Positions 23,142 to 31,114 of a stretch of DNA of 43,045 nucleotides are shown in pieces (the stretch's first letter is position 1; each line of letters starts with the position of its first letter). Where the stretch lies: assembly GCA_035255485.1 (NCBI GenBank), contig DATEZO010000165.1, positions 1 to 43,045 on the forward strand, in the 5' to 3' direction. The notes beneath the pieces were generated by a model, which was not told where the DNA came from, did no database searches, and saw only the letters and a list, made by a program, of their open reading frames with translations. This DNA comes from DATEZO01 sp035255485. GTDB taxonomy: Bacteria; Pseudomonadota; Gammaproteobacteria; Burkholderiales; Burkholderiaceae_D. A program made the translations under genes and the position numbers.

Positions 23142-25241
23142 TTAAATGAGATGAAGCGCGGTCAGCACGATATCGATCAACTTGATCCCGACAAACGGCG
23201 CCAGGATACCGCCCAGGCCGTAGATCAGCAGGTTGCGCCGCAACAGCAGCGCGGCGCCGATGGCGCGGTATTGCACCCCTTTCAACGCCAGCGGAATCAG
23301 CGCGACGATCACCAGCGCATTGAAGATCACCGCCGACATGATGGCCGACGACGGGCTGGTCAGGTGCATCACATCCAGCGCCTTCAATTGCGGATAGGTG
23401 GTCACGAACGCCGCCGGGATAATCGCGAAATACTTGGCAATGTCGTTGGCAATCGAGAATGTGGTCAGCGAGCCGCGCGTCATCAGCATCTGCTTGCCAA
23501 TCTCGACGATTTCCAGCAGCTTGGTCGGATTGGAATCGAGATCGACCATGTTGCCGGCTTCCTTTGCCGCCTGCGTACCGGAATTCATCGCCACCGCGAC
23601 GTCGGCCTGCGCCAATGCCGGCGCGTCGTTGGTGCCGTCGCCGGTCATTGCCACCAGACGGCCTTGCGCCTGGTAGCTGCGAATCAGCTTGAGCTTTTCT
23701 TCCGGCGTCGCCTCGGCCAAAAAGTCGTCGACGCCCGCCTCGGCGGCGATCGCGGCGGCAGTCAGCTTGTTGTCGCCGGTGATCATCACGGTCTTGATGC
23801 CCATGCGGCGCAGTTCGGCAAAGCGTTCCTTGATGCCGCCCTTGACGATATCCTTCAGTTCAATCGCACCCATCACGCGGCCGTCGTCGACCACCACCAG
23901 CGGCGTGCTGCCGCGGCGTGCAATATCGTCCACCGATTTGGTGACCGCGCCCGGGAACGTCCTGCCTAAGGCTTCCACATGCTTTTTGACCGCATCGGCG
24001 GCGCCTTTGCGCACAACACGATTGCCGATATCGACGCCGCTCATGCGGGTCTGTGCGGAAAAATGCACGAAACTCGCGCCCAGCGCAGCGATATCGCGCT
24101 CGCGGATGTTGAATTTTTGCTTGGCCAGCACGACGATGCTGCGTCCTTCCGGCGTTTCATCGGCCAGCGACGCCAGTTGCGCGACATCGGCCAATTGCGC
24201 TTGCGTGACGCCCGGCGCCGAGACGAACTCCGCCGCCTGCCGGTTGCCCAGGGTAATGGTGCCGGTCTTGTCCAGCAGCAGTACATCGACGTCGCCGGCC
24301 GCTTCGACTGCACGGCCCGAGGTCGCGATCACATTGGCTTGCATCATGCGGCTCATGCCGGCTACGCCGATGGCCGACAGCAAGCCACCGATGGTGGTCG
24401 GGATCAGGCACACCAGCAAGGCGATCAACACCGTGATCGTGACCGGCACGCCGGCCTTGGTCGCTTCGACCGAAAACAGCGACATCGGCAGCAAAGTGAC
24501 GGTGACGACCAGGAAAATGATGGTCAGCGCGATCAACAGGATGGTCAACGCGATTTCATTCGGCGTCTTTTGGCGTTTCGCGCCTTCGACCATGGCAATC
24601 ATGCGGTCGATGAACGCTTCGCCGGGATTGACCGAAATACGCACCACCAGCCAGTCGGACAGCACGCGGGTGCCGCCGGTCACTGCCGAAAAATCGCCGC
24701 CGGACTCACGGATCACGGGCGCGGACTCGCCGGTAATCGCGCTCTCATCGACCGATGCCACGCCGTCGATCACTTCGCCGTCGGCGGGAACTACATCGCC
24801 GACTTCGATCAGGACAGTATCGCCCTTGCGCAGGCCGGTGGCCGGTGTTGCCATCCATTTGCTGTCGCGGCGCGGCGCTTCCAGTTTTTTTGCGGTGACG
24901 GTTTTTTTCAATGCCCGCAGCGATGCGGCTTGCGCTTTGCTGCGGCCCTCGGCCAATGCTTCAGCGAAGTTCGCAAACAGCACGGTGAACCAGAGCCATA
25001 CCGAGGTTGCGAGAATAAAGGCCGGGCTCGCTTCGCCCCTGCCGACCAGCGCCTGGATGAATAGCAGCATGGTGATGATGCTGCCCACATAGACGACGAA
25101 CATGACGGGGCTGCGCCATTGGACGCGTGGATCCAGCTTCTTGAAGGAATCGACGATGGCCGGACCAATCAGCGCGGAATCGAACAGCATCAAGCCTTTG
25201 CGCGAAGCGACGTGCGCCATCTTGGGTTGTGACATATCCAT
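23142..25241 (-). CDS. kdpB: potassium-transporting P-type ATPase subunit KdpB
   Basis: This gene encodes 699 residues of the catalytic P-type ATPase subunit of the KdpFABC K+ pump. The phosphorylated Asp is Asp324 in DKTGTIT (324-330), and the actuator motif TGES is at 170-173. The serine of that motif is the residue phosphorylated in E. coli to inhibit the pump. The hinge motif MTGDGTNDAPALAQADVAVAM is complete. Length compares with 682 in E. coli. AGGAAAG precedes the ATG at a good distance. Repeats occupy both flanking gaps, toward kdpA (120 bases) and toward kdpC (158 bases). Confidence 0.97.
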   Translation of the reverse strand: MDMSQPKMAHVASRKGLMLFDSALIGPAIVDSFKKLDPRVQWRSPVMFVVYVGSIITMLLFIQALVGRGEASPAFILATSVWLWFTVLFANFAEALAEGRSKAQAASLRALKKTVTAKKLEAPRRDSKWMATPATGLRKGDTVLIEVGDVVPADGEVIDGVASVDESAITGESAPVIRESGGDFSAVTGGTRVLSDWLVVRISVNPGEAFIDRMIAMVEGAKRQKTPNEIALTILLIALTIIFLVVTVTLLPMSLFSVEATKAGVPVTITVLIALLVCLIPTTIGGLLSAIGVAGMSRMMQANVIATSGRAVEAAGDVDVLLLDKTGTITLGNRQAAEFVSAPGVTQAQLADVAQLASLADETPEGRSIVVLAKQKFNIRERDIAALGASFVHFSAQTRMSGVDIGNRVVRKGAADAVKKHVEALGRTFPGAVTKSVDDIARRGSTPLVVVDDGRVMGAIELKDIVKGGIKERFAELRRMGIKTVMITGDNKLTAAAIAAEAGVDDFLAEATPEEKLKLIRSYQAQGRLVAMTGDGTNDAPALAQADVAVAMNSGTQAAKEAGNMVDLDSNPTKLLEIVEIGKQMLMTRGSLTTFSIANDIAKYFAIIPAAFVTTYPQLKALDVMHLTSPSSAIMSAVIFNALVIVALIPLALKGVQYRAIGAALLLRRNLLIYGLGGILAPFVGIKLIDIVLTALHLI

Positions 25242-25263
25242 GAAAGACTTTCCTTTCTAATAT

Positions 25264-25331
25264 GTTGAGGACAGAGTGCCGCCGTTGCCTGATTTGTTGA
25301 GGACAGAGTACCGCTACGCTAAACTCTGTCC
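25264..25331. repeat. GGACAGAGT repeat cluster (kdpA-kdpB gap)
   Basis: GTTGAGGACAGAGT occurs twice as a direct repeat (25264-25277 and 25296-25309). The second copy pairs with the inverted ACTCTGTCC at 25323-25331 to form a hairpin with a 9-bp stem and 13-base loop. The same ends occur at 23003-23132 on the other side of kdpB, and the outer flank after ACTCTGTCC is similar (CAATA). Such sequences can be debris of REP-like or transposase-mobilised repeats; that origin is inferred. Confidence 0.65.
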
Positions 25332-25361
25332 CACAATAGAAAGCGCTCTGCCCCGCAAGCG

Positions 25362-27170
25362 TTATGGGCTGGTGAAAAGTTGCAGGTGTTCGACCACCGG
25401 ACCCAACGCAAGCGCCGGCACATAGTTCAGCATGCCTACCAGCAGGACGGTGCCAACCAGTAGCGCGATGAACAACGGCCCGTGTGTCGGCATCGTGCCG
25501 GCAGTCACTTCAAGGCGTTTTTTCGCCGCCAGCGAACCGGCTACCGCGAGAATCGGCACGATCATCGCGAAACGGCCGAACCACATCGCGATGGCCAGCA
25601 TGCCGTTATAGAACGGCGTGTTGACCGATACGCCGGCAAAGGCGCTGCCGTTGTTATTCGCGGCCGAGCTGAACGCATACAGGATTTCCGAAAAGCCGTG
25701 CGCACCGGGATTGGCGATCGCCGCCTTGCCGGGCTCCAACATGACTGCAATCGCAGTGCCCGCCAATACCAGCACCGGCGTCACCAGGATCGCGATCGAC
25801 GTCATCTTCATGTCGAACGCCTGGATCTTCTTGCCGAGGTATTCCGGCGTACGTCCGATCATCAGGCCGGCGATGAACACGGCGAGGATTGCGAAGATCA
25901 GCATGCCGTACAGGCCGGAACCGACGCCGCCGAACACCACTTCACCGAACTGCATGAGCACCAGCGGCACCATGCCACCCAAGGGCATAAAGGAGTCGTG
26001 CATCGCATTGACCGCACCGCACGACGCAGCGGTCGTAATCGCGGCGAACAAGGTCGATGCGCTGATACCGAAGCGCGCCTCCTTGCCTTCCATGTTGCCA
26101 CCCGGCTGCAAGTCACTGGCCACTTGGTCGATTCCAAGCGTCTGATAGGCTGGATGGACTTGCTGCTCGGCGATCATGACGACTGCCGTCATCGCCACGA
26201 AAATCACCGTCATGGCGCCCAGCACCGCCCAGCCCTGGCGCAGATCGCCGACCATGCGGCCGAAGGCGAAGCACAAACCGGCGGGAATCAGGAAAATCGA
26301 CAGCATCTGCATGAAGTTCGACAACGGCGTCGGATTTTCATATGGATGCGCCGAGTTGGCGTTGAAGAAGCCGCCGCCGTTGGTGCCGAGCATCTTGATC
26401 GCTTCCTGCGACGCGACCGGCCCCATGGCCAGCGTTTGCGTCTTGGCGGTCACGGTTTCCATCACCGGCTGGCCTTTCGCATCCTTCAGCGGCTGGCCGT
26501 CCGGCCCATTCTTCGGTTGCGTGTAGGTGACCGGATCGATCAACGTCACGTCCTTGTAGGCGGAAAAATTCTGGATCACGCCCTGGCCCATCAGGAAGAC
26601 CGCGAAGAGGGTTGCAATGGGCAACAGCACATACAGCGTCGAGCGCGTGAGGTCAACCCAGAAGTTGCCGATCGATTGCGCCGAACGGGAGGAAAAACCG
26701 CGAATGAACGCAAAGGCAACCGCCATGCCGGTTGCGGCCGAAAAGAAATTCTGCCCGGTCAGCGCCAGCATCTGGGTCAGGTAGCTCATCGTCGATTCGC
26801 CGCCGTAGCCTTGCCAGTTGGTATTGCTGATAAAGCTCACCGCCGTATTGAAGGCGGAATCGGGGCTGACGCTCGCGAAGCCTTGCGGATTGAGCGGCAG
26901 CCAGGCCTGCAGGCGTTGCACGGCATAGACGAACAAACCGCCCAATGCGTTAAATACCAGCAAGGCGATCGCATAGGTTTTCCAATCCATGCCCGACCGT
27001 GCGTTGATACCGGCGATACGATAGAGAACGTGTTCGGTCTTGCCGAGCCAGCCGAGCCAACGGATAGACGCATTGTCTGCGACTTTTGCCAGATAAAGGC
27101 CCATCGGATAGGCCAGCGCCAGCAGCAAGGCCAAATACACGATGAGCAACATGAGCGATTGCGCAGTCAT
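25362..27170 (-). CDS. kdpA: potassium-transporting ATPase subunit KdpA
   Basis: This gene encodes 602 residues of the channel-like K+-translocating subunit of KdpFABC. It has about ten membrane helices and four selectivity-filter-like loops; one is GTNGGGFFNANSAHPYENPT near residue 220. It is about 45 residues longer than E. coli KdpA (557), largely through an inserted Lys/Gly/Pro/Thr-rich loop at about 180-215, before that filter. The ATG directly abuts the kdpF stop (TAAATG), so the genes are translationally coupled. Confidence 0.97.
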   Translation of the reverse strand: MTAQSLMLLIVYLALLLALAYPMGLYLAKVADNASIRWLGWLGKTEHVLYRIAGINARSGMDWKTYAIALLVFNALGGLFVYAVQRLQAWLPLNPQGFASVSPDSAFNTAVSFISNTNWQGYGGESTMSYLTQMLALTGQNFFSAATGMAVAFAFIRGFSSRSAQSIGNFWVDLTRSTLYVLLPIATLFAVFLMGQGVIQNFSAYKDVTLIDPVTYTQPKNGPDGQPLKDAKGQPVMETVTAKTQTLAMGPVASQEAIKMLGTNGGGFFNANSAHPYENPTPLSNFMQMLSIFLIPAGLCFAFGRMVGDLRQGWAVLGAMTVIFVAMTAVVMIAEQQVHPAYQTLGIDQVASDLQPGGNMEGKEARFGISASTLFAAITTAASCGAVNAMHDSFMPLGGMVPLVLMQFGEVVFGGVGSGLYGMLIFAILAVFIAGLMIGRTPEYLGKKIQAFDMKMTSIAILVTPVLVLAGTAIAVMLEPGKAAIANPGAHGFSEILYAFSSAANNNGSAFAGVSVNTPFYNGMLAIAMWFGRFAMIVPILAVAGSLAAKKRLEVTAGTMPTHGPLFIALLVGTVLLVGMLNYVPALALGPVVEHLQLFTSP

Positions 27171-27260
27171 TTACAAGTCCTCCGCCTTCAACAGCGCCAC
27201 GACCAGATACACCAGCAGGCCGGCCGCAACGACTGCACCGATGACATAAAACATGTTCAT
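27171..27260 (-). CDS. kdpF: KdpF small membrane subunit
   Basis: This gene encodes 29 residues, MNMFYVIGAVVAAGLLVYLV followed by VALLKAEDL, a single membrane helix with a short charged C-terminus. This is the size and pattern of KdpF, which stabilises the KdpFABC complex. The ATG overlaps the stop of the upstream leader ORF (ATGA), and its TAA abuts the kdpA ATG. A third in-frame Met codon (MFYV) is an alternative start. Confidence 0.9.
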   Translation of the reverse strand: MNMFYVIGAVVAAGLLVYLVVALLKAEDL

Positions 27261-27349
27261 CGACGCCCTTCCAGCTTGTCGCAACCGATGGCGAACGCGC
27301 AGGTTGCCAGCAGGAACGCCACGATTGCACCGATATACACGATATCCAT
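27257..27349 (-). CDS. 30-residue membrane leader ORF upstream of kdpF
   Basis: This ORF encodes 30 residues: MDIVYIGAIVAFLLATCAFA, then IGCDKLEGRR, one membrane helix with a charged tail. A strong ribosome site, TTGAGGAG, lies just upstream, and a second ATG at 27352 would add one Met. Its TGA overlaps the kdpF ATG, so translation of this ORF would feed kdpF. Small ORFs at this place are known in other proteobacterial kdp operons as I recall, but no function is established to my knowledge. It may be an additional small subunit or a coupling leader. Confidence 0.75.
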   Translation of the reverse strand: MDIVYIGAIVAFLLATCAFAIGCDKLEGRR

Positions 27350-27362
27350 CATCACTCCTCAA

Positions 27363-27790
27363 ACAGGTTTGCTTTGATGGTGAGCAGATTAGCCGGATTG
27401 GTCTAAATATTTCGTAAAGACTTGTTTGTTTCGCATAAAGAAAATGTAAAAATTCATGGGGAATTCATTGCTGGACTCATTTGAACCTTGCCGGCGATAT
27501 CTGCGGCACCGCGCCTGCCTGCTTGATGCAGGGAGTAGCCATGCGGTCGTTCCAGTAGAGGGGAGCACCGCATCGCGATACCGCAAGACCGGTGCTTACA
27601 TGCCTTGTCCCTGCATGTTCATGCCTGCGGATTAAAAATGGCGGAAATATCAAGGAGCGATTAAAAATTCTCACCCGGGACCGATATTCCGTATTTGGCA
27701 CGCAATGGAAGAACCGCTGGCAGGCCCGGCTTCGATAAACGCCCCGACCGCAAGCCAAGGAAGCGCTCTCTCGAACGCCGTTTGCAGCGC
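27363..27790. other. kdp promoter region and non-coding gap
   Basis: About 430 bases separate the leader ORF of the kdp operon from the end of the GGDEF/EAL gene; both lie on the minus strand. The first 100 bases are AT-rich and hold the candidate KdpE operator at 27432-27454 and a second T-rich box, read on the minus strand as TCTTTACGAAATATTTAG, near 27404-27421. I see no convincing gene in 27480-27790 and no clear terminator for the signalling operon. Confidence 0.6.
27432..27454 (-). promoter_or_regulatory. candidate KdpE operator of the kdp operon
   Basis: Read on the minus strand, this 23-bp site begins AATTTTTAC and ends TTTATGCG. It lies about 83 bases upstream of the leader ORF start. 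It shares 19 of 23 positions with 18011-18033 upstream of the KimA-like transporter. The T-rich TTTACA and TTTATG elements resemble the TTTATA/TTTACA box bound by E. coli KdpE. The site predicts activation of the whole kdp operon under K+ limitation; binding is not shown. Confidence 0.6.
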
Positions 27791-30673
27791 TCAGGCCCGA
27801 GCCGCCCGTGGTTTGAGAACTGCCTCGTAATAAAGAAAGGCATCACGGATATGCTCGCGTAGCAGATCATCGTCCCAAGGCTTGTAGATGAACTTGTAAA
27901 TGGCGCCCTCATTGACTGCTCGGGTGACCGACTCCAGGTCGGCATAGCCGGACAGCACGATGCGGACCGTATCCGGATGCATTTGCTTGACCCGGTGCAG
28001 GAAATCCGTGCCGGTCATCTGCGGCATGCGCTGGTCCGACAGGATGACCTGCACCGGATGGGTAGCCAGCAATTCGAGTCCCTCGCCGCCACTCTTCGCC
28101 GTCAGGATGAGGTAACCTTCTCTGCGCAGCAGTCGGCGCAAGGCCAGGAGCACGTTCGGTTCATCGTCCACGAGAAGGATGGTGCGGTCAGCCGGAGTCT
28201 CCGTCGCCAAGACCCGGTGCAGACATTTCCCATCGCCAAGCAAGGTATGGAGCGCCTCCGCCGGCATCGGCCTGGCGAAGTAATACCCTTGCATTTCGTC
28301 GCAGTTCCGCATCCTCAGGTAGTCGAGCTGTGCTTCCGTTTCAACCCCCTCGGCCACCACTTTAAGGCGCATGCGATGGGCGAGGTCGATGATCGAGACT
28401 GCGATCATGGCCATTTCCGGTTCGGTGACGATATTGCGCACGAAAGACTGGTCGATCTTGAGGCTATCGATGGGAAAGCGGCTCAGATAGGCAAAACTGG
28501 AATAGCCTGTGCCGAAATCGTCCAGGGACAGCTTGACGCCGATGCGCTTCAGCTCGCGGAGAATGGAGATGGTTTGCTCGGGATGCTCCATGAGGATGCT
28601 TTCAGTCAACTCCAGCTCCAGACGGGCAGCCGGTACGTCATGCCGAGCCAAGGCTTGCGCCACGATCGCAGCCAGGTTACCGGAATTCAATTGCCGCCCG
28701 GAGACGTTGACGGCCAGCCGCAAGTCGGGCCAACCGGCATCACGCCACCTACGCAACTGGCGGCACGCAGCATCGATGACCCAGGTACCGATCGGCACGA
28801 TCAATCCATTTTTTTCCAGCAACGGAATGAAACGGCCCGGCGCCTCCAAGTCCTTCCCGTCTCGCTGCCAGCGAATCAGGGCTTCCGCGCCAGTCACCAT
28901 GCCGGTACGCAAATCGACCTTGGGCTGGAAATGCAGTACGAACTCATCGCGCTCCAATGCCCGCCGCAAGGCCGCTTCAAGTTCCAGCTGCACCATGGCA
29001 TTCATGTTCATGTCGGCCGTGTAGAAGCAGAATCGGTTGCGGCCCTGCTCCTTGGCCTGGTACATCGCCGCATCGGCATCACGCAGCAAATTGGTGGCAG
29101 TGATGCCGTCCTCGGGAAAGATGCTGATGCCAATGCTGGCGCCGAGGTAGGTCTCGCTGCCGCCGGCCAGCTGGAAGGGCGTCTCCAGCGCGGCGAGGAG
29201 ATCACGCGCCACGACTGCAGCTTCCTCCGGAGCGCCAATCGGTTCGAGCAACAGCAGGAACTCGTCGCCGCCAAAACGCCCGAGGGTATCTTCGGCTCGC
29301 ACGCGTTCGTGCAGGCGCCGGGCGACATCGACCAGCAGTCGGTCGCCAACGATATGCCCGAGGCTGTCATTGACTGTCTTGAAGCGATCAAGGTCGATAA
29401 ACAACACGGCGGCCCGCCGGCCGCAACGTCCCGCCCGGTCGAGGGCGTGCTCCAGGCGGGACTGAATGAGCAGTCGATTGGGCAGGTCGGTGAGCGGATC
29501 GTAATGGGCCAGGTGCGTCAGCTGTTCCTCGCTGCGCTTGATCTGGCTGATGTCGCTGAAGACGCCGACATAATGCGTTGGCCGGTCATGCTCGCCGCGA
29601 ACGGTCGAGATTGTCATCCAGGCCGGATACACTTCACCGTTCTTGCGCCGGTTCCAGATTTCTCCTTGCCATTGTCCGGTGTTCAGCAAGCTGGCCCACA
29701 TGGCTTGGTAAAACTCGGGCCCGTGCCGGCCCGAGTATTGAATGCCTGGTTTTTCACCTATGGCTTCAGCCTCGGTATAGCCGGAAATGTCCGTGAAGGC
29801 CTTGTTCACCGCCACGAGACGGGTATCCAGATCGACGATCATGACGCCATCCTGCGTGCTTTCGAAAACGGTCGCCGCCTGGCGCAGCCGTTCCTCGGTC
29901 AAATGGCGCTGCGTCACATCCTCGACGATTTTGACGTAGCGTGTTGGCCTGCCTTCGGGGGGAATGATGGGAAAACTGCGATCCATGACCCAGCACATGG
30001 AGCCATCCCGCCGAACCACGCGGTACTCATGCTCGAAAGGCTGGCCGGCCGCTTGTGCTGACCGGATGTCGCTGACGACCCGCTCCAGATCGTCCTTATG
30101 GATGCATTCCAGGAATGAGCACGGGTTCTCGTAAAGCGAGGCACAGGATCGCTGCCAGATATTCTCGTAGGCCGGACTGACATAGAAGGTCTGTTCCAGC
30201 TTGACGTCGGCCATCCAGATAGCTTCGGTAATGGTAGCGGCGATGAGCCGGAAACGTTCCTCGCTCTCCTGCAGGGCACGCTCGGCCGCGTGCCGGGCAC
30301 GACGCTGGGCACTGTCGCGAATGGCCCGTTCGAGGGCCGGGCAAAGTCGTGCAAGATTATCCTTCAGGACGAAGTCCCAAACGCCTTCCTTGAGCAGCTC
30401 GACAGCCGTTTCCTCGCCGATGGAACCGGACACCAGGATGATGGGACAGTCCGGAAGGCGGTTGCACAAGAGAGCGAGTGTGTCGCGAAACTTCAGTCTG
30501 GGGACGTTGTAATCCGTCAGGATGGCATCCCATTGCATCGTGTCCAACATGTCGGACAATGCGTTCAAATCCTCGACCCGGACGACATTCGCCGCCATGC
30601 CCAGTCGCTGCAAGTGGCGGGCCAGTAACTGGAAGTCTGCGAGGTCGTCTTCAATATGCAGAATATTGATCAT
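27791..30673 (-). CDS. REC-PAS-PAS-GGDEF-EAL-REC signalling protein
   Basis: This gene encodes 960 residues of a cytoplasmic cyclic-di-GMP enzyme with receivers at both ends. REC1 has Asp54 (LTDYNVP). Two PAS domains lie at about 136-258 and 263-382. GGDEF is intact at 468-472, preceded by an inhibitory I-site RAED at 459-462. EAL is at 597-599, with the metal-site DDFGTGYSS at 718-726. REC2 spans about 830-945, with Asp880 (LSDQRMP). Both cyclase and phosphodiesterase motifs are intact, so either activity is possible. It starts 3 bases after the response regulator gene, as the last gene of the histidine kinase operon. Its receivers are likely phosphorylated by that kinase. Confidence 0.93.
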   Translation of the reverse strand: MINILHIEDDLADFQLLARHLQRLGMAANVVRVEDLNALSDMLDTMQWDAILTDYNVPRLKFRDTLALLCNRLPDCPIILVSGSIGEETAVELLKEGVWDFVLKDNLARLCPALERAIRDSAQRRARHAAERALQESEERFRLIAATITEAIWMADVKLEQTFYVSPAYENIWQRSCASLYENPCSFLECIHKDDLERVVSDIRSAQAAGQPFEHEYRVVRRDGSMCWVMDRSFPIIPPEGRPTRYVKIVEDVTQRHLTEERLRQAATVFESTQDGVMIVDLDTRLVAVNKAFTDISGYTEAEAIGEKPGIQYSGRHGPEFYQAMWASLLNTGQWQGEIWNRRKNGEVYPAWMTISTVRGEHDRPTHYVGVFSDISQIKRSEEQLTHLAHYDPLTDLPNRLLIQSRLEHALDRAGRCGRRAAVLFIDLDRFKTVNDSLGHIVGDRLLVDVARRLHERVRAEDTLGRFGGDEFLLLLEPIGAPEEAAVVARDLLAALETPFQLAGGSETYLGASIGISIFPEDGITATNLLRDADAAMYQAKEQGRNRFCFYTADMNMNAMVQLELEAALRRALERDEFVLHFQPKVDLRTGMVTGAEALIRWQRDGKDLEAPGRFIPLLEKNGLIVPIGTWVIDAACRQLRRWRDAGWPDLRLAVNVSGRQLNSGNLAAIVAQALARHDVPAARLELELTESILMEHPEQTISILRELKRIGVKLSLDDFGTGYSSFAYLSRFPIDSLKIDQSFVRNIVTEPEMAMIAVSIIDLAHRMRLKVVAEGVETEAQLDYLRMRNCDEMQGYYFARPMPAEALHTLLGDGKCLHRVLATETPADRTILLVDDEPNVLLALRRLLRREGYLILTAKSGGEGLELLATHPVQVILSDQRMPQMTGTDFLHRVKQMHPDTVRIVLSGYADLESVTRAVNEGAIYKFIYKPWDDDLLREHIRDAFLYYEAVLKPRAARA

Positions 30674-30676
30674 CTG

Positions 30677-31114
30677 TCATCCATGCGGCGGGTGGTTGGT
30701 AGCCAGCCAGTAGATACCCAGCCGCGCCACCGTTTCGGCGAACTCGGCAAAGTCAAGCGGCTTGCGTACGAAACTGTTGGCGCCGCTCTCGTAGCTTTTC
30801 AGCCGGTCGCGCTCCTCGTCAGAAGAGGTCAGTATCACCACAGGCAACAGCCGGGTACGCGGGTCGGCGCGCACCCGTGCCAGAACCTCCAGCCCGGACA
30901 GGCGCGGCAAGCCGATATCGAGCAGCATCACGGTCGGCAATTCGCTGCCCGCTCGCGCAGCGAATTCACCTTCGACGAACAGGTAATCGACGGCCTGCTG
31001 ACCATCGCGCACCACGTCTACTGTGTTGGCCAGGTTGATTTTCTTCAGCACCCGCAGAATCAGCATTTCGTCCTGAGTGTTGTCTTCAACCAGCAAAATG
31101 GTTTTTCTATTCAT
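30677..31114 (-). CDS. single-domain response regulator (Rcp1-like)
   Basis: This gene encodes 145 residues comprising one receiver domain and no output domain. Acidic residues Glu10-Asp11, phospho-acceptor Asp66 (MLLDIGLPRLSG) and Lys in FVRKPLDF are in place. The long loop before Asp66 and the ending GIYWLATN are typical of the Rcp1-like branch that pairs with phytochrome or PAS kinases. It overlaps the kinase gene by 8 bases and precedes the GGDEF/EAL gene by 3. It is likely a phosphotransfer intermediate or a regulator of the neighbouring enzyme. Confidence 0.92.
   Translation of the reverse strand: MNRKTILLVEDNTQDEMLILRVLKKINLANTVDVVRDGQQAVDYLFVEGEFAARAGSELPTVMLLDIGLPRLSGLEVLARVRADPRTRLLPVVILTSSDEERDRLKSYESGANSFVRKPLDFAEFAETVARLGIYWLATNHPPHG

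Noticed and set aside
23067..27377. Long plus-strand ORFs opposite kdpA and kdpB (361 to 631 codons)
   Set aside because: They are His/Arg/Gln-rich antisense shadows caused by high GC at third positions of the kdp genes. The minus-strand proteins are unmistakable.
27977..30061. 694-codon plus-strand ORF opposite the GGDEF/EAL gene
   Set aside because: Antisense shadow of a clearly coding minus-strand gene with intact catalytic motifs.
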